From an uncultured Pelagibacteraceae bacterium (GTDB lineage Bacteria; Pseudomonadota; Alphaproteobacteria; Pelagibacterales; Pelagibacteraceae): DNA of 64,000 bases. Positions 19,701 through 28,176 of this stretch are shown one piece after another. The notes beneath the pieces are model-generated. The model was not told where the DNA came from and did no database searches. It saw only the letters and a program-made list of their open reading frames with translations. A program made the translations under genes and the position numbers. Position 1 is the first letter of the stretch. The number at the start of each line of letters is the position of its first letter. The stretch covers positions 1-64,000 of the forward strand of contig CACJOS010000005.1 of assembly GCA_902595115.1 (NCBI GenBank), given 5' to 3'.

Positions 19701-21528
19701 CAATAAAAGAATTTTAATTGCTGACCATGAGGGTAATATCACACAAAAAACTTACAACTCTGGTTTTGCATCTATGTTGCAATCTCAAGAGGGTATTGTG
19801 GCACAAGAAAACTATAATGCTGCAAGAGAAGAGGATGAGGGAAATCAAACAGACGCTAATCCTGAAGTTACTGAACGACAAGATGCAATAGCACCTTGTG
19901 ATGATAGTGATGATTTTGCTGTTAATGGAACAGCATCTTGTTTCAGAGGAACAACTTTTAATTTCGATGGTATAGTTCTCGATTACGACGATGGAGATAG
20001 CATACCAGATGGAGTTTTAACAGCTACAGAAATAAAAGATGGAGTGGCAAAGTCTATACCAATCGCAAGCGCAATGATGAAAGATGGTAGTTTGCAAGTT
20101 ACATTTAATGAAGAAAAAGTAATTAATATAAATGTGTCTGATGCTGAACCGACTGAATCTAATCAATTTAGTATCTCAACAGCATGCAGAGGTGCAACTG
20201 GAATAGATCCAATTTACGATTATACGCAGTTAGGTGAAACTTGGTCATCACCGAGAATATTTAGAATTCCTTCAGTATCTAAAACAAAAAGAGATGATGT
20301 AAAAAACGATACCTATGTGGCAGTGATGGGGGGTGGTTTAAGTAAGAATGATCCATGCGCAGGTTCTGCTCTTTTCTTAGTAAATTTAGAAGATAGAGAT
20401 AACCCTGGTTCAATTTTTGGCGCAGAAGAAAATGGAGGACCTATAAGTATAGTTGATACCGATCCAGCTGGCATTACAGTGGGTGATAATGTAGAGCCTA
20501 CACCAGGTGGAAGTGATATAAATAATTCAATACCTTCAACGCCTTTAGTTATCACACCAGATACAGCGTTTAATATTCCTTGGAGAGGAGCAATGGTTTA
20601 TGTAAATGATCTTGAAGGAAAGATTACAAAAATAAACCTTACAAGTTCACAAGAAAATGATGCAGATTTATTTGATCAAACAACATTATTCAAACTAAAT
20701 GCTAGTACAGATAATGCAAGGTATAGCTATTTCTCAATGGATGCTGGTATAGGTTTCACTGACAATCAGTTCTGGTTATTTGGTTCTACCGGTAATTTTA
20801 CAGACTTAGGTGGTCAGGAGCCAGGATTAGATAATATTTTATATGGAGTTAAAGATGAAGATTTTCCATTGTTTAATCATAATGCACGAAATTCCGGTGC
20901 ACCTCACACAAAAGTTCCAAAAGGATCTGAAGATGGTTTTGTAATTAAAGCGAACCAAAATGCTGAACAGGCAGATAGTTTAGAGGATGCAGTTATTTGT
21001 AATAATGTTACTGGGGATGTGTTTGGTGATAAATGTCCTACACGAAACAAGAAAGCTTGGTACATAGCATTAGATAGAGATGAAGGTGGATCATTTATAA
21101 CACCAAGACAATATAGAAAAGCATCTGCACCACCAACTTTATTTAGTGGTAAGGTATATTTTCCAGTTTACCAACCACCTATTGGTCAAAATAAATGTAA
21201 TCAAGGTAATGCCTACATATGTGTTACGGATGACGAATGTGGCACGAACAAATCTCAAGGACTACAAACCAACGCTTCAATTGAAACCAATGTTGATAAT
21301 AACACGGCATCAAGCACTGGTTCTCAAGATACAGTTACCATTGGAACAGAAAATAATGCTTGTGCTTATATTAATGAAGGTGTGTTGTCCGAACTTGTTG
21401 TGTTTGGAACCAATCTCTACGCTAACGTTGCAGGTCCAAGTGAAGACTCTTCTACACTTTATAGAGTTCCTGCCTTACCTGGAGATATAATTTCAAATAG
21501 AGGCGGTTGGAGAGACAGTAGTTATTAA
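16759..21528 (+). CDS. pilY1: PilY1-like type IV pilus tip adhesin with von Willebrand A domain
   Basis: 1589 residues from the ATG at 16759; the in-frame ATG 15 bases earlier lies inside the previous gene. A signal peptide is followed by a VWA domain with a MIDAS motif (Asp-44, Ser-46, Ser-48 in FLVDSSASMS), which runs to about residue 650 with a large insertion. The C-terminal half (about 800-1500) matches the PilC/PilY1 beta-propeller: the GDVYHSQLVEVG entry and YAGANSGILHALDAKTGEELW are family hallmarks. An Asp-rich loop near residue 790 (YDGDCNINEKRD) looks like a calcium site, known to control PilY1-dependent extension. The family acts as tip adhesin and priming partner of minor pilins. 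Confidence 0.92.
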   Translation: MNKILKLLFVIFIFFNLQTSSNSKPVPPGAGEGDVAANILFLVDSSASMSAWIGNDGLDSIPNAVYDSAGRIIVTQARGQGVVRYTYNNDADVQAYERDRSFGSRGAIRFAGTCRQVLFNNGATGTNQRMNTNVSRNRNAKSVRGLTTNVLNNENLIFFNTIVRRTFHLIFAFDETGRNCRMVLDLPEIGTVRGFDVKTINGVPYIFALGVSNASRRNGSFASCNLQTLMCETQRFARGAWSNLINSFSRMSVNNEGTMLYLGNGDLHGHALTRTGNAFTLNQSRQRYCTRTNNPDLDTQLVNVTSIAVSPGDSNIIYVGSGINFAIQKLQVSDTGCTVVSSIGKGIRSYNKNTPDSGSTTIDADSVNFSQVWGLEVDSANNRILTSTDFGFIDEFNEDDFTNAARDSAWLESMGGPRINRWTGVKQAIDAIVNDTTLTTGAHFGFGHWNAGESGRGKNSRRGGRHCHRNDGCVYYRGWNGSHPEGRSQLCNSDSCINVGVSSRGAGRIMNVLRPLGLAWGTDANAFSQMAQKYFNDASAGGLVFDATSECQLNYVIVVGDGAMRNTGPAQARIAALRRQGIKTLFVAYGGNIRGTSMRAFERLANAGSCGDDSSDECEDVIVANTPEDLKSELTSKIRQIIADKLAFTAPSITATIQEGGSLYQAQFGYEQFAEWRGKILRKKLDKDGTVTHEMNVEGNWNAAVTIRNQSASAGNDDRRNLWTAMPTVPYIGDWDNFTTENSSAIGNLFESLNYTVKDYHDGATGCNLGSNGNSDDIIGLINFMSGTDYFDYDGDCNINEKRDSVMGDVYHSQLVEVGKPDANVKFDSENKEAYWRGKNNYQSFAINNESRKSVIYAGANSGILHALDAKTGEELWGFIPPFVAGLLPQVINKNYNGKVNGNAGGSNPIFGVDGSPVIHDVFIKGISPSGAIETKKSWHTILFIPYGRGGAGFSVLDVTHPEISGSKGPIHMFSIYNDNINKRILIADHEGNITQKTYNSGFASMLQSQEGIVAQENYNAAREEDEGNQTDANPEVTERQDAIAPCDDSDDFAVNGTASCFRGTTFNFDGIVLDYDDGDSIPDGVLTATEIKDGVAKSIPIASAMMKDGSLQVTFNEEKVININVSDAEPTESNQFSISTACRGATGIDPIYDYTQLGETWSSPRIFRIPSVSKTKRDDVKNDTYVAVMGGGLSKNDPCAGSALFLVNLEDRDNPGSIFGAEENGGPISIVDTDPAGITVGDNVEPTPGGSDINNSIPSTPLVITPDTAFNIPWRGAMVYVNDLEGKITKINLTSSQENDADLFDQTTLFKLNASTDNARYSYFSMDAGIGFTDNQFWLFGSTGNFTDLGGQEPGLDNILYGVKDEDFPLFNHNARNSGAPHTKVPKGSEDGFVIKANQNAEQADSLEDAVICNNVTGDVFGDKCPTRNKKAWYIALDRDEGGSFITPRQYRKASAPPTLFSGKVYFPVYQPPIGQNKCNQGNAYICVTDDECGTNKSQGLQTNASIETNVDNNTASSTGSQDTVTIGTENNACAYINEGVLSELVVFGTNLYANVAGPSEDSSTLYRVPALPGDIISNRGGWRDSSY

Positions 21529-21571
21529 TAATTATAAATTAATTATAATAATTAAAATGTATTTTTCTCAA

Positions 21572-22336
21572 TCAAACTAAGAACAAAAATATAAAGTCTA
21601 TAAGTAATAAATAAAGAACACACCCAATTACTAAGTGAGGACCAAAAGGAATTTCAGTACTTAAATTTTTTGATTTTCTAATTAAACTTGGCAAAGAAAA
21701 TCCTAAAGCTGTTAAAGATGAGAAAATTAAAATGAATGGGATTGAAATCCAACCAAACCAAAACCCTAGAGCAGACAAAAGTTTTGCATCACCTAAACCC
21801 ATACCGTCTTTATTTTTGATTCTTTTATATAAAAATATTAATAACCAAATTATAGAATATCCAAACACACCACCAATAAGAGAGTGAATAAAATCCGGAA
21901 AGATAGATTGATTTAAACTAGGGTCAAATGATTTGATAAATCCTATAGCCATTAAGCTATATGTTATTTGGTTGGGAATGATAAAATGTTTTAGATCTAC
22001 AAAAAAAATAATAATAAAAGATATAATAAGTATAAAAAATAACAAAGTCGTAGTCGTTAAGCCAAATAACAAAAAAACAAAAAGAAAAGAAAAAGCACAA
22101 ATTGCTTCAACTAAAAAATATTGAAAGCTTATTACAGAATTACATGATCTACATTTTCCTTTAAGAACCATAAATGAAAAGAATGGAATATTGTCATACC
22201 AATTAATTTGCTTTTTACATTTTAAACACTTAGACCTTCCAGTAATAACGTCCTCATCCAATGGTAGCCTATAAATACATACATTACAGAAGCTACCCCA
22301 CAGAGCTCCCAAAATGAATGCTGTAATTGATAACAC
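21572..22336 (-). CDS. pilD: Prepilin peptidase / N-methyltransferase
   Basis: 254 residues, about seven or eight membrane spans. The N-terminal cytoplasmic loop has the zinc tetracysteine (CLKC and CRSC) of bifunctional PilD. The two catalytic aspartates of this aspartic membrane protease lie in DLKHFIIPNQ and GMGLGDAKLL, the family GxGD motif. It cleaves class III leaders of the six prepilins encoded here and N-methylates residue +1. It faces pilY1 head-on across a 43-base, purely AT gap, and is divergent from the GAF-PP2C gene. Confidence 0.93.
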   Translation of the reverse strand: MLSITAFILGALWGSFCNVCIYRLPLDEDVITGRSKCLKCKKQINWYDNIPFFSFMVLKGKCRSCNSVISFQYFLVEAICAFSFLFVFLLFGLTTTTLLFFILIISFIIIFFVDLKHFIIPNQITYSLMAIGFIKSFDPSLNQSIFPDFIHSLIGGVFGYSIIWLLIFLYKRIKNKDGMGLGDAKLLSALGFWFGWISIPFILIFSSLTALGFSLPSLIRKSKNLSTEIPFGPHLVIGCVLYLLLIDFIFLFLV

Positions 22337-22439
22337 GGTCTATAGTTTGATTTGGGCTGTAATTTCTAATATACTATCAAAAACATAATGAATTAAAACA
22401 AGTGCATCTTGTAAATGAAGGTAAAAGTTAGGTGAATAA

Positions 22440-23780
22440 ATGATTACTTCCATGGTGGAAAATTATCAAAAAAGTAATAGATTGCCAATTAAAAACATGT
22501 TTTTTGGTAAGAAAAAAGAATTGAAAAATGAGGTAGAGGATACTAGTAGCAAAGATTTGGCTATTGTAACTCAAATGAACCAGGAGTTTGCAAAGTCTCT
22601 TGATTTGAAAGAAACATTACAGAATTCATTAGAAGTAATTATTAAAAGAATTAATGCGCAAGCAGCAAACATTTTTCTTATTGATGACAAAAGCCAAACA
22701 TTTCAGTGTATTGCATCCAAACATCAAGCTTACCTAGAAGATTTTGAAATACCAATTACTCAAGGTGTAATGGGAAAAGCAGCAGTTATAAAAAAATGTA
22801 TTAGAGTTGGAGATGTAAGAAAAGATGTAAGAGAAATTGCAGAGTTTTATTTTGATTTAGATAACAAAACAAATTTTACTACATATTCTGTTTTATGTTC
22901 ACCATTAATTGTTTCAGGGGAATGCATTGGTGTTATACATTGTTTAAATAAAAAAACTGGCAATAAACTTTTTGAAGAAAATGATAGAAAACTTTTAGAA
23001 ACTTTATCTGGACCAGCTGCTTTAGCAATTAGAAATGCAAAGATGGCAAAAGATTTAGTTGAAAAGAATAGAATGCAAAAAGAAATAGAAATTGTTGGTG
23101 AAATACAAAAAACTTTATTATCTCAAAACAAAAAAGAAAATTTTCCAATCGCTGGAATAAATATTCCTGCAAAAGTAGTTTCAGGAGATTTTTATAATTT
23201 CGCAGAGATTTCAGACGGAGTTTTTGGATTTGGTGTTGCAGATGTTTCAGGTAAAGGAATTAAATCATCTTTGTTAATGTCAAAGGCTTCAAGTCTTTAT
23301 AGATGTTTAAGTAAAACAAATTTTTCTGCAGCAGAACTTTTAAATATTTTAAATTCTGAAATATGTGAGACTACTTCAAGAGGAATGTTTGTTACAATGT
23401 TGATAGGAATTTATGATAGCAATAAAAAAGAATTAACTTTAGCAAACGCAGGACACGAACCTCCGTTAATTTATTCTAAGAACGGAAACTTTTCTAATTT
23501 TGAAGAAGCAGGTCCACCACTTGGTATTGCACCAAAATTTAAATTTAAAGAAACAAAAATTAATTTTTCTAATAGCTCAATGTACATTTTTACTGATGGT
23601 ATTACGGAGATTAAAGATGCAGAAGGAAAAATGTTAGAGTCTCAAGGTTTCCAAAATTATATAAAGAAGTATCAAGAAGTTCCAAACAACGAAAGATTAA
23701 ATAAAATTATTGAAGATATAATTAAATCTGGTCGGATACAGAAAGATGATTTAACAATTGTGGTTGTTGATGGTAAATGA
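22440..23780 (+). CDS. GAF-domain PP2C-type (RsbU/SpoIIE-like) protein phosphatase
   Basis: 446 residues, cytoplasmic. A GAF sensor domain spans about residues 45-200, a short coiled coil follows, and a PP2C-SIG catalytic domain covers about 220-446 with metal-binding motifs VSGDFYNF, VADVSGKGIK, NAGHEPP and FTDGITEIKD. The family dephosphorylates STAS anti-anti-sigma proteins in partner-switching cascades; two such STAS genes lie at 33215-33795. The start at 22440 is supported by AGGTG five bases upstream. The stop overlaps the following small gene (ATGA), and it sits between pilD and the pilM-Q operon. Confidence 0.87.
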   Translation: MITSMVENYQKSNRLPIKNMFFGKKKELKNEVEDTSSKDLAIVTQMNQEFAKSLDLKETLQNSLEVIIKRINAQAANIFLIDDKSQTFQCIASKHQAYLEDFEIPITQGVMGKAAVIKKCIRVGDVRKDVREIAEFYFDLDNKTNFTTYSVLCSPLIVSGECIGVIHCLNKKTGNKLFEENDRKLLETLSGPAALAIRNAKMAKDLVEKNRMQKEIEIVGEIQKTLLSQNKKENFPIAGINIPAKVVSGDFYNFAEISDGVFGFGVADVSGKGIKSSLLMSKASSLYRCLSKTNFSAAELLNILNSEICETTSRGMFVTMLIGIYDSNKKELTLANAGHEPPLIYSKNGNFSNFEEAGPPLGIAPKFKFKETKINFSNSSMYIFTDGITEIKDAEGKMLESQGFQNYIKKYQEVPNNERLNKIIEDIIKSGRIQKDDLTIVVVDGK

Positions 23781-24082
23781 TTGGTATAAGCAAGATAATG
23801 ATTATATTTGGGATAATTCTTACAACTATTTTGTATTGGGCCTCAAGTAATGTCTGCAGATATAACTTTGCAATAGAAAAAAAATCAAATATATTAAATA
23901 TAATTACTAATGAAATAGATCCTTCGTTATATCAATCAAGAAATTTTTACTTTAAAGAATTAAATTGCAATAAAGTTAATCTAGATTTTAATTTAGAGAG
24001 AATGATTGATAACTTTAGAACAATAACTGTAATGGTCTACCAAGAATTAAATACAGATATAAGAGGAAACCCTCTTGAATAG
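23777..24082 (+). CDS. Small membrane-anchored protein coupled to the PP2C phosphatase
   Basis: 101 residues. One N-terminal hydrophobic segment (about residues 3-22) is either an anchor or an uncleaved signal; the rest is polar, with two cysteines, and would be periplasmic. The start overlaps the phosphatase stop by four bases (ATGA), indicating coupled translation, so it may tune the phosphatase or its signal. No family recognised. A 551-base non-coding region follows. Confidence 0.6.
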   Translation: MIGISKIMIIFGIILTTILYWASSNVCRYNFAIEKKSNILNIITNEIDPSLYQSRNFYFKELNCNKVNLDFNLERMIDNFRTITVMVYQELNTDIRGNPLE

Positions 24083-24633
24083 GTAAAATTTGATTTATTT
24101 CATAATTAATTCTTTAATTTAAAAAAATTTAAAAAAAAACAATTTAAAAGTGCATTATTTTTAAAAATTTTTCTAAAAATTGTACAATTTAAGGTAGAAA
24201 AAAAATTTATTTGTCAAATTTTTCATCTTTTGTGAAAATTTTGAGCTCTAAAATAAAAAAATTTTTATAAAAAAATATCTCTAACACAAAAAGGTACTAC
24301 TCTAACACAAAAAAAGTTAATTATTTAATAATTGTAATTATTGTTGATTTTATTGAGTTTTTTGAAAATTTAAAAATTTAATATTCTCTAACACAATTTA
24401 AAAACCTGACTTGTGTTAGAGTTTTTAAAAATTGTGTTAGAGATTTGTAAATTTACCACAATTTCAAAAATTTTGCTTAAAATTTTTTTTTAATTAAAAA
24501 GTGTTGATTTAATTGGATTTTTGCATAAATAGCCCATTTTGGTCATGCAACTTATAGTTATGTGTTAGACTTACAATGATATTTGTGTTAGAGATTCGTA
24601 AATTTGTGTTAGAGAAAATATATTTAAAATGAT
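24083..24633. other. 551-base non-coding region in front of the pilMN fusion
   Basis: The longest gap of the window. It has no convincing reading frame and is dominated by A and T runs. Its second half holds the array of 11-bp repeats described separately. The left 190 bases (24083-24270) are almost pure poly-A/T tracts with no repeat. The pilM-Q operon promoter must lie here or further upstream, but I could not single out a convincing -35/-10 pair among the many AT-rich candidates. Confidence 0.8.
24279..24614. repeat. Array of eight 11-bp elements TTGTGTTAGAG in both orientations
   Basis: Perfect copies on the minus orientation (CTCTAACACAA) start at 24279, 24300 and 24386. Perfect copies on the plus orientation start at 24411, 24432, 24583 and 24604, and a two-mismatch copy at 24560. 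Three same-orientation pairs (24279/24300, 24411/24432, 24583/24604) are each spaced exactly 21 bp, two DNA turns. The elements 24386 and 24411 form an inverted repeat with a 14-base loop followed by five T, and 24385-24399 could pair over 15 bp with 24429-24443. The last copy ends 19 bases before the pilMN start codon. This looks like a multi-site operator or a switching leader RNA. Confidence 0.85.
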
Positions 24634-27000
24634 ATGAACGATCAAGACGACGAAAAAAAAATAGTTAACGAGGAAAGTTCTCAGTCAAATGATGAGAATC
24701 AACCAAAAATTGATTCAAATGATAGCACAAAACCTGAGGAGAGTTCAAATAATGAGACAACTTCTGAGGGAAATGAGAGTAAAGATCAAAAAGTTGACCA
24801 AAATCAAGAATTAAGAGTTGAGAGCAGCACAAACGACCAAGATTCTGGTTCTGGCCACCAAGTAATACATAAAAAAGATGGAAGATTACATATTTATGTA
24901 AGGCAAGATAAGTATAAAGGCGAATTAAAATCAAAAAATTGGGTAGGTAGACTTTATATTGACGGAAAACAAAAAATTTCTTCTTCAGGTACGACGAATT
25001 TGGATGAAGCAATACCAATTCTTGAAAAATGGTACGATGACGTTATTGCTGAGAGCGAAAGATTAAAAAAACAAAGTGTTCAAGCAGAAAATATTGAAAA
25101 TCAAACAAGTGTTGAGGAAAATAAACCAAATATTAATGAACAACCTGCGCCTACCGCTTCAGTACCCGAGAGTGTAGCTGCAAACCAAAACACAGAAAAT
25201 AAAACTTCAGATCAAGCAACTCAAGCTCAAACAACAGAAAGCTCTGAAGTTTCAAAAACGGATCAAGTGAAAAGTAAACTAACAAATATATTTGGAAAAT
25301 TAAAAGATATTAAAATTAAAAAACCAAATATATCAGGAATTAAAACACCAAAACTTTCAGCAGGCTCAAAAAATAATTTAAAATCTAAACTTGAAGGTTT
25401 TTTTAAATCTAAACTTGGAAAATCTTCCGTACAAGGTGAAGAAATTCTTGGTGTGGAATTATCTAACAAAGAAATTAGACTTGCTCAAATTTCAAGTAAC
25501 AAAGCTAATCAATGGGTTTTAGAAAAATTTCATACCCACAAAATAGAAATTTCAGATGAAAGTACAGTTTTAGAAAACGCTGATAAATTTACAGAAGAAC
25601 TTAAATTAGTCCTTCAAAAATATAAAATTTCTACTCCTAATGCAGCTTTGTCAATACCAGTTACAAGCGCGATAATTAGAGTTGTAACTGCCCCACTTAT
25701 GAAAGAAGAAGAATTACAGAAAGCTATCGAAACAAACTCATTGTGGGAAAACTTAGTTCAATTAACTGATAATCTTGACGACTATTCTATTTTTCATCAA
25801 GTAATAAATAAAAATGAAAAAGCAAATACAATGGATATATTGTTCGTTGCTTCAAAATTAGCAGACATTAATAGTTATACAACAATTATTAAAAATGCTG
25901 GATTAAATCCAGTGATCATTGATGTAAAATGTTTTGCATTGAAATCTGCAGTAGATCAAATTAACCAAATTTCAAATAAAACTGAGGATGCAAATTTAAC
26001 TGCTGTATTAGAGTTTGGTTTAGATGAAAATTATTTAATGATATTGTACGATAATAACCCAATTATTACTGATATATTTTTAAGAGGATTAGACAGAAAA
26101 ATTATTCTATCCTCACAAGATGTCGAAGAGAAAGAGGGACTTGTTAGAAGGTATGTAACACAAGTTAAACAGGCAATTCAAGATTTTGAGACTAAATACG
26201 AAAAAAGAATTAGAAATATTAAAGTTGTATCCGATATTGAAAACGTAGAAGAATATTTATCTTTTTTTAGACGCCATTTAATGAATGTTGGTTTTAATCT
26301 TTTTGACCCGATCGAGGGTTTAAATGTTCCAAAGCAATTCGAAGAAAAAGTAAATCTACCAAATAGATCATATCTTACAACAGCTATTGGTCTTGCATTT
26401 AGAAAATTAGATGTATTCGGTTACTATAAATTTGTTACTGCAGTAAAAAATATCAACTTATTGCCAAATAGACAAAGCATGTTCAAACAAAAGAAGATGA
26501 AGGCAATTTCTGGTTTCGCCTTCAAGGGCGTAGCTGCAACTGTTGCAGGGCTATACTTAATTTTATTTTCTTTATCATTTTGGCAAATTTATTCATATAA
26601 CAAGCAATTATCTGATTATGAAAAGGTAAAAAAAATTCATGTTGAGAAAGGAAAAGAAGTTAAGGAAATTGATAAAGAGTTAAAGCTAATTGAGACCACA
26701 TTAAAGTTGAGCAGAACTTTAAAATCAAACAAGGAACTTACATATAGAGTTCTTGCACAAGTTGCTTCTAGTGTACCAAAAAGGGTAAGATTTGACTCTG
26801 TTGAATACAACGGGAAATTTAATATCACTATTCAGGGTATCGCGGCTACTGACCAAGACATTTTAAAATTTATTGAAAATTTAGGAAAACAAAAATTGAT
26901 AGAACAAGCATCCTTGTCATCAATGAAACTTCCAAGATCAACTGTAGGAGGAGCAACAATGAAAGGATTTAGAGTTTTTGTAAAAATTAAAAGAGGCTAA
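24634..27000 (+). CDS. PilM-PilN fusion with an acidic N-terminus and an integrase-arm-like domain
   Basis: 788 residues. Residues 1-75 are acidic, Asn/Ser-rich and disordered. Residues about 80-148 form a compact beta-beta-beta-alpha-like unit (HIYVRQDKY, NWVGRLYIDGK, SSSGTTNLDEA, EKWYDDVI) resembling arm-type or AP2-like DNA-binding domains of phage integrases. Residues 150-265 are a second low-complexity linker with basic patches. From about 268 (ILGVELSNKEIRLAQI) comes an actin-like PilM domain, then a membrane span at about 625-648 and a periplasmic PilN-like coiled coil and ferredoxin-fold part. PilM and PilN are usually separate cytoplasmic and inner-membrane parts of the alignment complex. 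It leads the operon pilO-pilP-pilQ-pilB-pilC. MshI-like proteins are an alternative comparison. Confidence 0.8.
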   Translation: MNDQDDEKKIVNEESSQSNDENQPKIDSNDSTKPEESSNNETTSEGNESKDQKVDQNQELRVESSTNDQDSGSGHQVIHKKDGRLHIYVRQDKYKGELKSKNWVGRLYIDGKQKISSSGTTNLDEAIPILEKWYDDVIAESERLKKQSVQAENIENQTSVEENKPNINEQPAPTASVPESVAANQNTENKTSDQATQAQTTESSEVSKTDQVKSKLTNIFGKLKDIKIKKPNISGIKTPKLSAGSKNNLKSKLEGFFKSKLGKSSVQGEEILGVELSNKEIRLAQISSNKANQWVLEKFHTHKIEISDESTVLENADKFTEELKLVLQKYKISTPNAALSIPVTSAIIRVVTAPLMKEEELQKAIETNSLWENLVQLTDNLDDYSIFHQVINKNEKANTMDILFVASKLADINSYTTIIKNAGLNPVIIDVKCFALKSAVDQINQISNKTEDANLTAVLEFGLDENYLMILYDNNPIITDIFLRGLDRKIILSSQDVEEKEGLVRRYVTQVKQAIQDFETKYEKRIRNIKVVSDIENVEEYLSFFRRHLMNVGFNLFDPIEGLNVPKQFEEKVNLPNRSYLTTAIGLAFRKLDVFGYYKFVTAVKNINLLPNRQSMFKQKKMKAISGFAFKGVAATVAGLYLILFSLSFWQIYSYNKQLSDYEKVKKIHVEKGKEVKEIDKELKLIETTLKLSRTLKSNKELTYRVLAQVASSVPKRVRFDSVEYNGKFNITIQGIAATDQDILKFIENLGKQKLIEQASLSSMKLPRSTVGGATMKGFRVFVKIKRG

Positions 27001-27002
27001 TT

Positions 27003-27692
27003 ATGGACTTAAATATTGATTTAAAAAATTTAAAAGTCGAAGATATAAAAGAAAAAATTTTAAAGTTAGCAGATAAAAAAACTTTAACTAAAATAGGTAT
27101 TGCGGTAGGAGCTGTAATATTTTTCTTAATCATTTACTATGCAGTTTTAAATCCAATAGTTAATAAGAAAAAAATCCAATTAGATGACATGAACAAGAAA
27201 AAACAGGAAACTGTTGAATTTGTTCAACAAATAAAATCAAAACAAAGAAAAATTAAAAAACTTAAACCAAGATATGATCAGTACTCAACTTTATTCCATT
27301 CAAAAGCTGAGGTGGAAGGCTTGTATAACACTTTAAGTTTATTTGCTGGAGAAAATGATTTAGTTATTTCGAAAATTGAAAAAAAAGAGATAAAGCAGGT
27401 TACCAAATCAGCTGCACTTGCCAAAGTATCTAAAGGCAAAAAAAAGAAGAAAAAAGCAAAGAAAAAAGGTGCAATTAAAAAAGAAAATGTGGCTTACTAC
27501 ACAATCCCAGTAGATTTTGAGATTACAGGTAATTTTATTGGCTATATTAAGTTTAAAAGAGCTCTGTCTCTATCTAAAAAAATGTTAAACTTTGACAAAG
27601 AGTCAATCAAAGTGGTAAAAGGGGATTCAACCGGGACGATAAAAGTAAGTGGAACTTTAACGATAGTGGGGTTGGCTGATGACTTTTTTTAA
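27003..27692 (+). CDS. pilO: Type IV pilus inner-membrane alignment protein PilO
   Basis: 229 residues. One membrane span (about residues 33-52), a coiled-coil region (about 55-95), and a periplasmic ferredoxin-like domain split by a lysine-rich loop at about 140-160 (KGKKKKKKAKKKG). The topology and place between PilMN and PilP identify PilO, which forms a heterodimer with PilN and binds PilP. The start is two bases after the pilMN stop codon and the end overlaps pilP by 14 bases. Confidence 0.82.
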   Translation: MDLNIDLKNLKVEDIKEKILKLADKKTLTKIGIAVGAVIFFLIIYYAVLNPIVNKKKIQLDDMNKKKQETVEFVQQIKSKQRKIKKLKPRYDQYSTLFHSKAEVEGLYNTLSLFAGENDLVISKIEKKEIKQVTKSAALAKVSKGKKKKKKAKKKGAIKKENVAYYTIPVDFEITGNFIGYIKFKRALSLSKKMLNFDKESIKVVKGDSTGTIKVSGTLTIVGLADDFF

Positions 27693-28173
27693 AACATTAA
27701 TTTCATCGATAGTAATTTTATTATTATTGGTTAGCCACTCTATGTCTGATAACCACGATAAAGAGCAAAACATTATTGAGAAAGCTAAAAAAATTAATCA
27801 AGAAGTTAAAAAAGAACAAGCATTAAAAAGTGCAGAGGAACCATTACCGCTGAACGATCCTTTTGTAGGCGATTCTTCAATAAGCGGCAGAACAGAAGTT
27901 AAATTATTAGAAAACGATCAAACTAGTAGCGAGCCTAAAGCAGGTGAGAGCTTGTACAATTACAAATTGGTAGGAGTTGTAGCTAGTGAAGCAGATAGCT
28001 TTGCAACACTTATAAACGCTGGTGGAGACACACTCACATTAAAACTTTTTGAAGAATTAAGTCCAGGAGTAAAGTTAGTTGCACTTAATAATAATGAGGC
28101 CGTATTTGAAAGAGATGAGGACTCATATTTAGTAATAAATTTTAAAAACCAGATTGTTGAGAGGGCAAGATAA
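27679..28173 (+). CDS. pilP: Type IV pilus assembly protein PilP-like
   Basis: 164 residues with a signal peptide (about 1-23), a flexible charged linker, the NDPFVGDS segment and a C-terminal PilP-type beta domain (about 95-164: YKLVGVVASEADSFATL and later strands). PilP links the PilN/PilO inner-membrane complex to the secretin. It has no lipobox cysteine, unlike many PilP lipoproteins; instead the downstream secretin carries one. It overlaps pilO by 14 bases and ends three bases before pilQ. Confidence 0.78.
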   Translation: MTFFKTLISSIVILLLLVSHSMSDNHDKEQNIIEKAKKINQEVKKEQALKSAEEPLPLNDPFVGDSSISGRTEVKLLENDQTSSEPKAGESLYNYKLVGVVASEADSFATLINAGGDTLTLKLFEELSPGVKLVALNNNEAVFERDEDSYLVINFKNQIVERAR

Positions 28174-28176
28174 AAA

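Noticed and set aside
21524-21558. Terminator between pilY1 and pilD
   Set aside because: An inverted repeat exists but consists only of A and T and has no GC stem, so it could not be told from background.
24279-24614. CRISPR array
   Set aside because: Repeat units are only 11 bases, occur in both orientations, and the intervals vary from 10 to 140 bases; no cas genes are present.
24083-24633. Replication origin
   Set aside because: AT-rich with repeats, but no DnaA-box cluster resembling TTATCCACA and no dnaA, dnaN or parAB nearby. A single near-match at 41068-41076 lies elsewhere.
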